Assembly: GCA_020638155.1 (NCBI GenBank)
Contig: JACKJB010000006.1
Location: 62,001-126,000, forward strand
Source of the DNA: Rhodospirillales bacterium
GTDB lineage: Bacteria > Pseudomonadota > Alphaproteobacteria > Micavibrionales > Micavibrionaceae
Direction: 5' to 3'
Length of the DNA stretch: 64,000 bases
Position numbers and translations under genes: made by a program. Every line of letters begins with the position of its first letter. Within the stretch, counting starts at the first letter, position 1. This document shows, in pieces, positions 1 through 9,142 of this stretch. A model generated the notes under the pieces. It was not told where the DNA came from. It did no database searches and was given only the letters and a program-made list of their open reading frames with translations.

Positions 1-18
1 CGGATCGTAAAGCTCATC

Positions 19-699
19 TCACTGCACCGCCTTGTCACCCTGCTCCAGCGCAATCTCGATGGCGTGCAGCATATTGACCGTGCCCTGCATGACGCCTTTG
101 CCGTGACCCCAGATATAATCCCCGGAATCAATAAAGCCTGCGCCCGCCTGCACGAAATAACCGCAATAATCATTAGTGACCGCGCCTTCGATCAGTGCCG
201 GCTTATCGGTCAGCATCGTCCAGAAGGTCAGGATATCGGCGGAAGGCAGGCCTTTATTTTTTGCCCCGAAACTGACGAAATCGGCCCCGGCGTCATAGGC
301 TGCGGCGGCATCTTCATTCGATAAACCGCAGGCCATGCCGATGATCCCGTCTTCGCCAAACAGATCACGGGCGGCGGGAAGGTCTTTTATATCGCGGAGC
401 AAAACCCCGTCCGCTTCAAGTTCATGCGCAAAAGCGGCATCACCGCGATAAATCGTCGCCATGCCGTTATCGCGCGCCATGGCAAACAGGACCGCCGCCT
501 TGGCTTTAAAATCCGGATCGCTCTCATTGTTTATTTCTGGACCGCTGATCTCGAGCACATGCATATTTTTCTCATATGCGGATCCGTTGATCGTGAAATA
601 GATCTGCTTGAGATCGCGCATCAAAAGATCGAGCGCCAGATCCGGCCCGACCCGCAACCATAACCCGCAAGGGGGCGCGCCTTTTTTCTTCGTACTCAT
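19..699 (-). CDS. Thiamine-phosphate-synthase-like TIM-barrel protein
   Basis: A 226-residue protein with the tail of the ThiE/TenI barrel: an ADGV segment near residue 95, an IIGMACGLS segment, and GADFVSFG near residue 140. ThiE makes thiamine phosphate from HMP-PP and the thiazole phosphate. Here the usual DGVHLGQ motif reads DGVLLRD, and the GPxxxT region after GFG is changed. True ThiE activity is therefore doubtful, and a related barrel function is possible. Its ATG overlaps the guaB stop by one base (TAATG), which implies translational coupling. No other thiamine gene is nearby. Confidence 0.7.
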   Translation of the reverse strand: MSTKKKGAPPCGLWLRVGPDLALDLLMRDLKQIYFTINGSAYEKNMHVLEISGPEINNESDPDFKAKAAVLFAMARDNGMATIYRGDAAFAHELEADGVLLRDIKDLPAARDLFGEDGIIGMACGLSNEDAAAAYDAGADFVSFGAKNKGLPSADILTFWTMLTDKPALIEGAVTNDYCGYFVQAGAGFIDSGDYIWGHGKGVMQGTVNMLHAIEIALEQGDKAVQ

Positions 700-2183
700 T
701 ACTTATCTTCCACGCGGTAATTCGGCGCTTCCTGCGTTACCGTCACATCATGGACGTGGCTTTCGCGGTAGCCGGCGCTGCTCATTTTCATGAATTCGGC
801 TTTGGATTTCATTTCATCGATCGTGCGGCATCCGGTATAGCCCATCGAGGCGCGCAGGCCGCCGACCATCTGATGCAGCACATTACCGACCGGGCCTTTA
901 TAGGGCACACGGCCTTCGATGCCTTCGGGCACGAGCTTCTGGCTTTCGGTGACACCACCCTGGAAATAGCGGTCGGCGGAGCCGCGCATCATCGCGCCGA
1001 CGCTGCCCATGCCGCGATAGGTTTTATAAGAGCGCCCCTGATACAGGATCACTTCGCCCGGCGCTTCGTCAGTACCGGCGAACATGCTGCCCATCATCAC
1101 GCAGTCCGCGCCCGCGGCAACGGCCTTGGCCATGTCGCCCGAATATTTGATCCCGCCATCGGCAATGACCGGGATGCCTTTTTTCGCGCAGGCTGACGCC
1201 ACATCCATAATCGCAGTCAGTTGCGGGACACCGACGCCGGCGACCACGCGGGTCGTACAGATCGAGCCCGGTCCGATCCCGACCTTGATCGCATCGGCCC
1301 CGGCATCGATCAGCGCTTTGGCCGCATCGCCTGTGGCGATATTCCCGGCAATCACCTGAAAACCGTCATTTTTAATTTCGTTGCGGATTTTGCGCACCGT
1401 ATCCAGCACGTTTTTCGAATGGCCGTGCGCGGTATCGACCACCACGACATCAAGCCCGGCTTCGGCCATGACTACGGCTCGCTCCAGCCCGGTATTGCCC
1501 GTGCCGACGGCGGCGCCGACCAGCAGACGGCCTTGCTTATCTTTGGTTGCGTGTGGGTACAGGTCCGATTTTTCAATATCCTTGACCGTGACCAGACCGA
1601 TACAGCGGTCGGCATCATCCACCACCAGCAGTTTTTCAATCCGGTGTTTATGCAGCAATTTACGCGCCTCGGCCTTATCGACATCGCCGACAACTTTGAC
1701 AAGATTATCCGCGGTCATCAGTTCGCGCACAGGCTGGTCCATATCTTCGGCAAAGCGGACATCGCGGTTGGTCAGGATCCCGGCAAGCTTGCCGTCATCT
1801 TCTGTGACCGGGATCCCGGATATACGGTAGGCTTTCATCAGGGCCAGTGCCTCACCCAGCGCCGCATGCGGCCGGATGGTAATCGGGTTGACGACCATGC
1901 CGGATTCAAAGCGTTTGACTTTCTGTACCTCGGCGGCCTGTTCTTCGGGGGTCATGTTTCTGTGAAGGATCCCCAGCCCGCCGGCCTGCGCCATGGCGAT
2001 TGCCATTTCCGCCGCGGTCACCGTGTCCATCGCCGCCGAGATGACCGGGATATTCAGGCTGATCGACCTGGTCAGCTTCGTTTTGGTATCGGCATCATTT
2101 GGATGAATTTCCGAAGCCGCCGGGATCAGCAGCACATCGTCAAAAGTAAAGCCTTCGCGGATTTTGTCAGATTTTTGGGGCAT
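699..2183 (-). CDS. guaB: IMP dehydrogenase
   Basis: Converts IMP to XMP with NAD+, the committed step of GMP synthesis in the cytosol. The 494-residue length is normal for the bacterial enzyme. The N-terminal barrel segment (FTFDDVLLIPA) is followed by a CBS pair at about residues 95-205. The catalytic-loop cysteine lies in GPGSICTTR near residue 305, and the flap segment follows (YRGMGSVGAM). AAGGAG lies 11 bases before the ATG. It is the first gene of a two-gene unit with the ThiE-like gene. Confidence 0.97.
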   Translation of the reverse strand: MPQKSDKIREGFTFDDVLLIPAASEIHPNDADTKTKLTRSISLNIPVISAAMDTVTAAEMAIAMAQAGGLGILHRNMTPEEQAAEVQKVKRFESGMVVNPITIRPHAALGEALALMKAYRISGIPVTEDDGKLAGILTNRDVRFAEDMDQPVRELMTADNLVKVVGDVDKAEARKLLHKHRIEKLLVVDDADRCIGLVTVKDIEKSDLYPHATKDKQGRLLVGAAVGTGNTGLERAVVMAEAGLDVVVVDTAHGHSKNVLDTVRKIRNEIKNDGFQVIAGNIATGDAAKALIDAGADAIKVGIGPGSICTTRVVAGVGVPQLTAIMDVASACAKKGIPVIADGGIKYSGDMAKAVAAGADCVMMGSMFAGTDEAPGEVILYQGRSYKTYRGMGSVGAMMRGSADRYFQGGVTESQKLVPEGIEGRVPYKGPVGNVLHQMVGGLRASMGYTGCRTIDEMKSKAEFMKMSSAGYRESHVHDVTVTQEAPNYRVEDK

Positions 2184-2268
2184 GGCGTCAAATTCTCCTT
2201 AACATTGCGAATTTGACGCTTATTGCTACAGCATAACGGCCTGAAAATCCAGAAGAGTTTTTCAATAT

Positions 2269-2298
2269 TTGACAAATGCATCTCTCCGCAAATATACA
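2269..2298 (+). promoter_or_regulatory. Sigma70-type promoter for the 2326 gene pair
   Basis: TTGACA at 2269-2274, an 18-base spacer, then TATACA at 2293-2298. The start codon of the first paralogue lies 27 bases downstream. The -35 is perfect and the -10 matches four of six. Confidence 0.5.
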
Positions 2299-2325
2299 TA
2301 ACTCAAAACAAGTGGTGTATATAAT

Positions 2326-2991
2326 ATGAGTGATGACCCGGAGAATAACGTCATCCCGCTGCGCCGGACCTTTCCCCAAGCGGAAGCCCCGGAGCCGGAA
2401 CTGACATATAAAGATGTGCTGGCACAGGCCGATCAGGTTTTTGCCGCAGATTACGGTGACTTTAAAAGCTACATCGCGCGCTGTTACGATCTGTTTCAAT
2501 ATAATCTGGCAAGCGATCTGCAGCACACACCCGATCAAGATAAAGACTCCCTCAAAAACCCGGACGGGATTTTTATCCCGCTGAGCACCAGTATGAACCA
2601 CGGTTTATGGATGTTGCTGGTCGCTGAATACGGCGATGATCTACGGGGGCAAGGGCGTGAGGCCCTATCAGATATTTTTGATGAAGCGCAGCATAGCGCG
2701 ATGGAGTATGTCGATAGCGGCGTTGCCAGCAGCGCAGACGACATCGAACAGGCCGACGATATTTTAAGTGCGCATCTGATAACGCAGTTTGACTCATACA
2801 AGCTTCTTAAGGAAGCTTTCAGCCAGGCAATGCCGCAGCTTGATGTAGCGCCGCGGCTGCTTCATCACCATGACGGCCTTATCAGCCCGGCACTATATAT
2901 AAGTGCGCACAATCATTCCGTCCGCGATGTGATTGGCCGTTATCTGGGTAAAATCACATCACCCGGATTTAAACCGGAAATAGTGAAATAA
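2326..2991 (+). CDS. Protein of unknown function, first of a paralogous pair
   Basis: A soluble 221-residue protein with no signal peptide and no family I recognise. It resembles the next gene at two places. FIPLSTSMNHGLWMLL (about residues 84-99) matches HLPLSIAMTMNAWDHI. The C-terminal stretch with YKLLKEAFSQAMPQL and VRDVIGRYL matches YRKLAAQFNKLLPEL and IRDVLRDYL. Eleven bases separate the two genes, so they probably form one operon. The ATG has no strong Shine-Dalgarno sequence. Confidence 0.8.
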   Translation: MSDDPENNVIPLRRTFPQAEAPEPELTYKDVLAQADQVFAADYGDFKSYIARCYDLFQYNLASDLQHTPDQDKDSLKNPDGIFIPLSTSMNHGLWMLLVAEYGDDLRGQGREALSDIFDEAQHSAMEYVDSGVASSADDIEQADDILSAHLITQFDSYKLLKEAFSQAMPQLDVAPRLLHHHDGLISPALYISAHNHSVRDVIGRYLGKITSPGFKPEIVK

Positions 2992-3002
2992 GGAACAAAA
3001 CC

Positions 3003-3665
3003 ATGTCCGATGCTTTTTTGGGTTTTATTTTAGCCGTTGAAGCGGACGGCACAAATTTTTCACATCTGGATAATCTGCAGGATTATTTATCGCTGCGGCT
3101 TGTCGATGCCAATCAGGATCATCACAATTTACGCCAGCAGGTCGGTCCGGAATTCATGAAGGCGGTAAAATTCATGACCGGGATGCATTTGCCGCTGAGC
3201 ATCGCCATGACGATGAATGCCTGGGATCATATAGTCGATGGATACAAAGACACTATGCGCAAGGAAAACCCGGCGCGCTATATGCGCTTTAAAAAACTGG
3301 CGCAGCAAAAACCCGATCCGCAATCCCATGTTCATTATATGAAGGCCGAGCCGGGACAGGACCCGGAGCGGGCGATTTTCGGGCGCCTGCTGGTGAGTGA
3401 CCTGACCCCGTACCGCAAACTCGCGGCGCAATTCAATAAACTCCTGCCCGAGCTCGAAGCAAGACCGTCTGTGCGGCTGATCGGCAATACGGCCGGATTA
3501 TCGGTCTATCTCCGCTGCAAAGACCGCAGCGATACCGGTCCTGATATCCGTGATGTGCTGCGCGATTACCTGCAGCGCGCCGCCAAAGGGCGTGGCCATT
3601 TGCGTGTGGTCGGCGGGACAGGGTTTAGCAATGATCCTCCACACGGTCCTCAGGGTCCGCGCTAA
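3003..3665 (+). CDS. Protein of unknown function, second of a paralogous pair
   Basis: A 220-residue soluble protein preceded by AAGGAACAAAACC. It shares a central and a C-terminal block with the gene before it, so the two probably arose by tandem duplication and then diverged strongly. The last 14 residues (rich in G, P, N) run 41 bases into the 3' end of convergent rlmE. No catalytic motif is evident. Confidence 0.8.
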   Translation: MSDAFLGFILAVEADGTNFSHLDNLQDYLSLRLVDANQDHHNLRQQVGPEFMKAVKFMTGMHLPLSIAMTMNAWDHIVDGYKDTMRKENPARYMRFKKLAQQKPDPQSHVHYMKAEPGQDPERAIFGRLLVSDLTPYRKLAAQFNKLLPELEARPSVRLIGNTAGLSVYLRCKDRSDTGPDIRDVLRDYLQRAAKGRGHLRVVGGTGFSNDPPHGPQGPR

Positions 3666-4329
3666 CGCCGCGAAAGCCGGTTGCCACCATATATTGTTCG
3701 GCGCTTTCCTGGCGCGAGGCCGGGGGCTTGATGTGTTTTACGGTTTCAAAGTCCTTTTTAACCAGAGCCAGCAATTCATGCTGCGCGCCGCCCTGGAAGA
3801 CTTTTGCTACAAACGCGCCGCCGGGCTTTAACACCTGCCGCGCAAAATCATAGGCGGTTTCAACCAGCGCCATAATGCGCAAATGATCGGTCTGCTTATG
3901 CCCCGTCGTGTTGGCCGCCATGTCGGATAAAACAAGATCGACCCCCTCACCGATCGCCGCGATCAAAGCTTCGGGCGCGTCATCATTCATGAAATCCATC
4001 TGCAAAAACGTCACGCCGGGCACGGGTTCCATTTCAAGTAAATCAAGCCCGATTACTTTGCCCGCGCCTTTTTCAACGGCAACCTGACACCAGCCGCCTG
4101 GCGCAGCGCCTAAATCAACCACCACCTGCCCCGGTCCAAGAAGGTTCAGTTTTTCATCCATTTCCAGCAGTTTAAACGCCGCGCGCGAGCGGTAGCCCAG
4201 ACGCTGCGCCTCATGCACATACTGGTCATTGAGCTGCCGTTGCAGCCAGCGCGTCGAAGAGCTTTTACGGCCTTTTGCCGTTTTCACTTTTTTGGTCGAT
4301 TCGCGTTTCGTGGTTTTTCTTTTTGACAT
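3625..4329 (-). CDS. rlmE: 23S rRNA (uridine-2'-O)-methyltransferase
   Basis: FtsJ/RrmJ family enzyme that methylates the 2'-O of U2552 (E. coli numbering) of 23S rRNA late in 50S assembly. In 234 residues it shows the SAM motif VVDLGAAPGGW near residue 70. The K-D-K-E tetrad is visible as K53 (RSRAAFKL), D136 (LSDMAA), K176 (AKVFQG) and E211 (AEQYMV). The first 28 residues are Lys/Arg/Ser/Thr-rich and suit rRNA contact. The rlmE-guaB neighbourhood is common in alphaproteobacteria. Confidence 0.95.
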   Translation of the reverse strand: MSKRKTTKRESTKKVKTAKGRKSSSTRWLQRQLNDQYVHEAQRLGYRSRAAFKLLEMDEKLNLLGPGQVVVDLGAAPGGWCQVAVEKGAGKVIGLDLLEMEPVPGVTFLQMDFMNDDAPEALIAAIGEGVDLVLSDMAANTTGHKQTDHLRIMALVETAYDFARQVLKPGGAFVAKVFQGGAQHELLALVKKDFETVKHIKPPASRQESAEQYMVATGFRGVSADPEDRVEDHC

Positions 4330-4388
4330 ATTCTTTTGTTATTTCTATAAAGACACAAAATCTAACATCATTGTAACAGGACACAGGT

Positions 4389-6506
4389 ATGAGTACGCAA
4401 ACTTTTAATTTAAAGAATAACCCGCTGGTGAACCCGCCGCAGCAACCGTTTAACGCCTTGCCGTTTGGTCTTTTTAAGCCCGATCATGTCGAACCTGCCG
4501 TCGATTGGGCGCTGGAGCGCGGGCGTAAAGATATCGCGGCAATTATCGACAATAAAGACGAACCGACTTTCGAAAATACGATTCACGCGTTAGCCTTCGC
4601 CGGGGAGGATCTTGACCGCGTAACACAGCCATTTTGGGAAATGACCTCCTCTATCAATACCGACGAAGTGCAGGCGGTAGAACGTGCCATTATGCCCAAG
4701 CTCGTAAAATTCAGTATGGACGTCACGCTCAATACGAAACTGTTCGAACGAGTCAAGCATGTCTATGACCATGCCGATCGTAATGCATTAAATGTCGAAG
4801 AAAAAATCCTGCTCGATAAAACGTACAATAGATACGTCAATGAAGGCGCGCTGCTGAAAGGAAAACAACGTGAAGAATATAAGGAACTGTCTGAAAAACT
4901 TTCCGAGCTAAGAACACAATACGGCAATAATCTGGTTAATAGCCGCGCTGCACTCAAAGTCGTCATCAAGGCACAGGACAAACACAGGTTGGACGGTATT
5001 CCATCAGATACCATAGAATCCTATAACCGGAACGCAAAGGAAGATGATGACCCGAATGTTGGCGCAGATGATTACGTCATCCTGATGACGCCGCCGCCTA
5101 TGCCGGTCTATGAATACGCCCATGACCGCAGCCTGCGCGAAGAGGTTAGAAAGACCGAGCAAAAAGTCGGTGCTGAACCACCGTATGATAACACCCCGAT
5201 TGTCCATGAAATCCTGAAAGCAAAGCACAGGGTCGCCCGTTTGCTCGGCTTTAAAAATCATGCGGAAAAAACGATTCGTCCCGATACACGGATGGCAGGC
5301 AGTGCTGAAACGGTTATGCGCTTCCTCGAAAACAACGCCGAAGCCTACCTGCCTGCGGCCAAAGCGTTTCAGGACGAGCTGGATGCCTTTGCGCGAGAAC
5401 GCACCGGGATTACCAAACTGGAAGACTGGGACACGCTTTATTATATCCGGCTGATGCGGCAGGCCCAGATCGGATTTGATCCAGAGGAGTTTCGTCCTTA
5501 TTTCTCACTGGAAAATGTGAAGAAAGGCCTGTTCGAAAACGCAAGCAAGATACTAGGAATTACCGCGCAGGAAGCCAAAGGGAAGTACTCTGTTTTGCAC
5601 GACGACGTCACGCCTTACGAGATCGTAAATGCCGATGACGGCAATATAAGGGCCGTTTACTATCTTGATATGTATGCCCGCAAATTTAAAAATGGCGGCG
5701 CATGGATGAGTGATATCCGCAATGCGGGACTTCATAATCATACGCAAAAAATCCCGATGGTCGGTAACTACCTGAATGCCCAAAAGCCTTCACCGGGTAA
5801 ACCGAGCCTGTTGACACCGGATGAAGTTGAAACATTGTTCCATGAATTCGGCCATGGCGGTCACGGCATGATGGGTAAAGGAACCTATCCCGGCCTGACT
5901 GGTATAAATGTTTTCTGGGATTACGTTGAACTGCCTTCACAAATTAATGAATGCTGGGCGTTCCAGCCGGAAGTGCTCAAAAGCTATGCCCGTCATCACG
6001 AAACAGGCGAACCTATGCCGGATCACCTGATTGAAAAACTGCAAAGGCTTAAGGCGTTCGATGCCCGCTGGCAAGGACTGCGCCAGACCCAACTCGCGAT
6101 GCTGGATATGAAGTTTCATACAACGCCACCATCGCAGATCAAGGATCTGAAAAAATTTGAAACAAGGGCGTTGAAAGATCTGACAATAACCGAATCATCC
6201 GCTCCGCCGAAAATTTTAATATTCGCCCATACTATGGCTGGCGGCTATGCCGCAGGGTATTACAGCTATAAATGGGCCGACGCTCTGGTGGCTGATGTAT
6301 TCGCGCAGTTTGAACGTCAGGGCATATACGATCAATCGTTATGCCAGGCCTTCCGGGAAACCATGATCGAGCCGGGCGGCACGGTTCCGCCGAGCGATAT
6401 GCATAAAAACTTCATGGAAGCTGCCGGTCAGGGCCGCCGGGAACTGGATACGAGCGCGATGTTCCGGGCCGAAGGCATTAAGCCGCCGACACCCAAAGGG
6501 CCGTGA
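4389..6506 (+). CDS. dcp: M3 family peptidyl-dipeptidase
   Basis: Zinc metallopeptidase of the thimet/Dcp family, 705 residues, which matches Dcp. The HExxH zinc site is in TLFHEFGHGGHGM at about residues 479-491. The third-ligand region (DYVELPSQINECW) follows. There is no signal peptide, so it should be a cytosolic enzyme trimming dipeptides from peptides. Dcp or an oligopeptidase A-like activity are both possible, and Dcp is favoured by length. The start follows ACAGGACACAGGT. Confidence 0.9.
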   Translation: MSTQTFNLKNNPLVNPPQQPFNALPFGLFKPDHVEPAVDWALERGRKDIAAIIDNKDEPTFENTIHALAFAGEDLDRVTQPFWEMTSSINTDEVQAVERAIMPKLVKFSMDVTLNTKLFERVKHVYDHADRNALNVEEKILLDKTYNRYVNEGALLKGKQREEYKELSEKLSELRTQYGNNLVNSRAALKVVIKAQDKHRLDGIPSDTIESYNRNAKEDDDPNVGADDYVILMTPPPMPVYEYAHDRSLREEVRKTEQKVGAEPPYDNTPIVHEILKAKHRVARLLGFKNHAEKTIRPDTRMAGSAETVMRFLENNAEAYLPAAKAFQDELDAFARERTGITKLEDWDTLYYIRLMRQAQIGFDPEEFRPYFSLENVKKGLFENASKILGITAQEAKGKYSVLHDDVTPYEIVNADDGNIRAVYYLDMYARKFKNGGAWMSDIRNAGLHNHTQKIPMVGNYLNAQKPSPGKPSLLTPDEVETLFHEFGHGGHGMMGKGTYPGLTGINVFWDYVELPSQINECWAFQPEVLKSYARHHETGEPMPDHLIEKLQRLKAFDARWQGLRQTQLAMLDMKFHTTPPSQIKDLKKFETRALKDLTITESSAPPKILIFAHTMAGGYAAGYYSYKWADALVADVFAQFERQGIYDQSLCQAFRETMIEPGGTVPPSDMHKNFMEAAGQGRRELDTSAMFRAEGIKPPTPKGP

Positions 6507-6508
6507 CG

Positions 6509-6856
6509 CTATAACAGCATCACGACCATAGATACGCAGAATGCGAAAATATATGTGCTGATCGCCGCGGCGAGGAACACCATGTTCATCGTGCGTGATG
6601 AGTAATGGGCGAGCGCCATGAACAGGGCAATGATGGTCCCGTATATAATAAGCCCGCGCGTCCGGGCCGGGGAGTCCATAAAGGGCATCATACCGTGGGT
6701 ATAGCCGATCACGTCCATAAGTTCGACCTGGGTGCGCAGGGTCACGATACAGGTCAGGACAAATGCCAGCATCGCCCAGCGGTGCCGTTTATGCACGGCA
6801 AACCATGCAATCGGCAACCAAATCAGATCAATCCATTGATAGATGAACGTACCCAT
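6509..6856 (-). CDS. Small integral membrane protein of unknown function
   Basis: A 115-residue hydrophobic protein with about four predicted membrane helices (LIWLPIAWFAV, WAMLAFVLTCIV, GLIIYGTIIALFMAL, MVFLAAAISTYIFAF). I recognise no family. Its stop is three bases from the dcp stop (convergent), and its start is divergent from the M48 gene. No clear Shine-Dalgarno sequence precedes the ATG. Confidence 0.65.
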   Translation of the reverse strand: MGTFIYQWIDLIWLPIAWFAVHKRHRWAMLAFVLTCIVTLRTQVELMDVIGYTHGMMPFMDSPARTRGLIIYGTIIALFMALAHYSSRTMNMVFLAAAISTYIFAFCVSMVVMLL

Positions 6857-6900
6857 ACTAGATTAGTAGCTGTAAATTGATAATAACGGACCGGGTCCAG

Positions 6901-8301
6901 ATGAATCTTACCCTTTTTCGCCCCCGCCTGCACAGGCTGTTTTCCGCACTCTTGATTTTAATGCTTGTCGCCGCGATCCTGAAACCGGCGATCAGCCCGG
7001 CACAAAGCGGCCGTAGCCAGATCCTGATCCGCGATGCCGAGATCGAGCGGATCCTGAAATTCTGGGCGGACCCCGTGATTAGAGCGGCCGATCTTGACCC
7101 GGCGGCAGTGAAGTTCATTCTCGTGCAAAGCCCTGATCTGAACGCTTTTGTGGCGGGCGGGCAGAATATTTTTATTTTTACAGGACTTTTGACCAGCTCT
7201 GAAAGTCCGGCGGAAATTATCGGCGTGATCGCCCACGAGCTCGGCCATATTCGTGGCGGGCACCTGGTACGCTCCCGCGGCGCGATGCAGACGGCATCTT
7301 ATGAAAGCATGCTCGGCGCGATCCTGGGGATCGGTGCCGCTGTGCTGACCGGTGAAGGCGGACTTGGCACGGCAGTCGCCGCCGGGATGCAGGCCGGGGC
7401 CGTCAGCCGGTTTTTGTCCTTTAGCCGGGTCCAGGAATCAAGTGCCGACCAGGCTGCGCTGGATTATCTTGAAAAAGCGCATATGAACCCGCAGGGGCTG
7501 GTCAGTTTCATGCAAAAGCTTGAGGATCAGGAATTGCTGCCGTCTTCGCAGCAAAGCGAATATGTACGCACCCACCCTTTGACCCGAAACCGGATCGATG
7601 CCCTGCAGGCCGGGTATGAGCGTTCCGGCTATAAGCAAAGCGATACGCCTGAATTGTGGCAAGAGCAGCATAACCGGATGCTGGCTAAACTGGTCGGCTT
7701 TATTACCCCGGAGCAGGTCGCGTGGAAATATGACGACCGCGATCAAAGCGTTGCCGCCAATTACGCCCGGTCCATCGCCGCTTACCGCCAGAACAGGACG
7801 GATGCCGCGCTGGAAAAAATCGATTTGCTGCTCAAACAGGAACCGGATAATCCGTATTTCCTTGAGCTGAAAGGCCAGATGCTGACGGATTTCGGCCATG
7901 TCACGGACGCTATTCCCTTTTACCGCCGCGCGGTGGAAAAAGAGCCGGAGTCCGGCCTGATCCGTACAGCGTACGCGCATACACTGATTGAAACGGCGCA
8001 GGGCGACGGACCGCAAGACCGGGCAAAACTGCAGGAAGCGCTGCAAAATCTTGGCCGCGCCAGCAAAGATGAGCCGCGCTCGACCCGGATTCACCGCCTG
8101 ATGGCCACGGCTTACGGCCGACTGGGACAGGAAAGCCACGCCAAACTGCACCTGGCCGAAGAAGCGCTTTTGAAAGGCGAGATCCCCTATGCCCGCAGGC
8201 AGGCCGAAGGCGCGCTAAACGGACTGGAAAAAGGGTCAAATTCGTGGTTAAGAGCGCAGGATATCCTGAACTTCATTGAACAGGCCGATAAAAAGAACTA
8301 A
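6901..8301 (+). CDS. M48 family metalloprotease with TPR tail (BepA-like)
   Basis: Exported zinc protease. The ATG at 6901 gives a clean signal peptide (hydrophobic FSALLILMLVAAI). A TTG at 6877 is also open but is less likely. The HExxH motif is in VIAHELGHIRGGH, and the downstream glutamate region is SRVQESSADQAAL. Roughly the last 200 residues form tetratricopeptide-like helices (NPYFLELKGQML, PFYRRAVEKEPE). This is the layout of BepA/YfgC, which clears stalled outer-membrane protein and LPS assembly intermediates in the periplasm. The M48-plus-TPR call is firm and the BepA role is inferred. Confidence 0.9.
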   Translation: MNLTLFRPRLHRLFSALLILMLVAAILKPAISPAQSGRSQILIRDAEIERILKFWADPVIRAADLDPAAVKFILVQSPDLNAFVAGGQNIFIFTGLLTSSESPAEIIGVIAHELGHIRGGHLVRSRGAMQTASYESMLGAILGIGAAVLTGEGGLGTAVAAGMQAGAVSRFLSFSRVQESSADQAALDYLEKAHMNPQGLVSFMQKLEDQELLPSSQQSEYVRTHPLTRNRIDALQAGYERSGYKQSDTPELWQEQHNRMLAKLVGFITPEQVAWKYDDRDQSVAANYARSIAAYRQNRTDAALEKIDLLLKQEPDNPYFLELKGQMLTDFGHVTDAIPFYRRAVEKEPESGLIRTAYAHTLIETAQGDGPQDRAKLQEALQNLGRASKDEPRSTRIHRLMATAYGRLGQESHAKLHLAEEALLKGEIPYARRQAEGALNGLEKGSNSWLRAQDILNFIEQADKKN

Positions 8302-8386
8302 ATTTTTAACGGAGAACTGATTTGCCCGCAGCCTAAAAACCTGCGTAAAATGAATAAGATAGTATTTTAATAGGAGACATATCGTG

Positions 8387-9142
8387 ATGAAAACCCGTAC
8401 ATCTTTATTCCTGACGACCGGCCTTGCCGCCGCCGCTTTTGCCACCTTTGGCATCATGGGGACCAGCAGCAACGCCGCAGAAAAGCTCAATGTTGAAGAA
8501 GTCCGGGGAATCGTTAAAAATTATCTGGATGAGCACCCGGAAATCGTTATTGAAGCAATCGAGGCTTATCAGGCCAACCAGCAGGAAATCGAAGCCCGCC
8601 AGTTCAAGGAAACGATCCAGACAAAGCAAGATGAGCTTCATAGCAAAAACCTGCCTTTTATCGGCAACCCGGATGGTGACATCGTGATCGTCGAGTTCTT
8701 CGATTATAATTGCGGGTACTGCAAACGGGCGATGGGTGAAATTACCCAGCTGATTGAAAAAGACGACAAGGTCAAAGTAATCTTCCATGAAATGCCGATC
8801 TTAAGCGAATCGTCTGCCGATGCCGCCCGCTACGCGCTGGCCGCGCACAAACAGGGCAAATATTTCGAATATCACCAGGCCCTGATGACATTCGCCGGGG
8901 CGAAAACCCCGGAGACACTGGAAAAAGTCGGCAGCGATCTGGGCCTTGATGTCGAAAAACTCAAGAAAGACGCGGATTCCAAAGACGTGCGCGGTGAAGT
9001 TGAGAAAAGCCTTGCCCTGTCCCGGGATCTTGGCATTCGCGGTACGCCCGCCTTTATCATCGGGGATGTCCTGACGCCGGGCTATATGACCTTCCAGAAC
9101 ATGCAAACCGTTATTGAACAGATCCGCAATGATAAGGGATAA
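8387..9142 (+). CDS. DsbA family thiol:disulfide oxidoreductase (Com1-like)
   Basis: A periplasmic thioredoxin-fold protein with an N-terminal signal sequence ending near SSNAAEKL. A helical stretch rich in E, Q and A follows (residues about 30-75). The active site is CGYC in FFDYNCGYCKRA, and the cis-proline region is GIRGTPAFIIG. AGGAG lies 10 bases before the ATG; an in-frame GTG three bases earlier is an alternative start. The pre-domain helix resembles the dimerisation region of Com1/ScsC-type isomerases. It overlaps the next DsbA-like gene by 14 bases. Confidence 0.92.
   Translation: MKTRTSLFLTTGLAAAAFATFGIMGTSSNAAEKLNVEEVRGIVKNYLDEHPEIVIEAIEAYQANQQEIEARQFKETIQTKQDELHSKNLPFIGNPDGDIVIVEFFDYNCGYCKRAMGEITQLIEKDDKVKVIFHEMPILSESSADAARYALAAHKQGKYFEYHQALMTFAGAKTPETLEKVGSDLGLDVEKLKKDADSKDVRGEVEKSLALSRDLGIRGTPAFIIGDVLTPGYMTFQNMQTVIEQIRNDKG

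Noticed and set aside
1221..2216. 331-codon open frame opposite guaB
   Set aside because: It is the antisense shadow of a highly conserved gene; it is His/Asp/Arg-rich with no domain.
7438..8151. 237-codon frame opposite the M48 protease gene
   Set aside because: Shadow frame; protein motifs lie on the plus strand.
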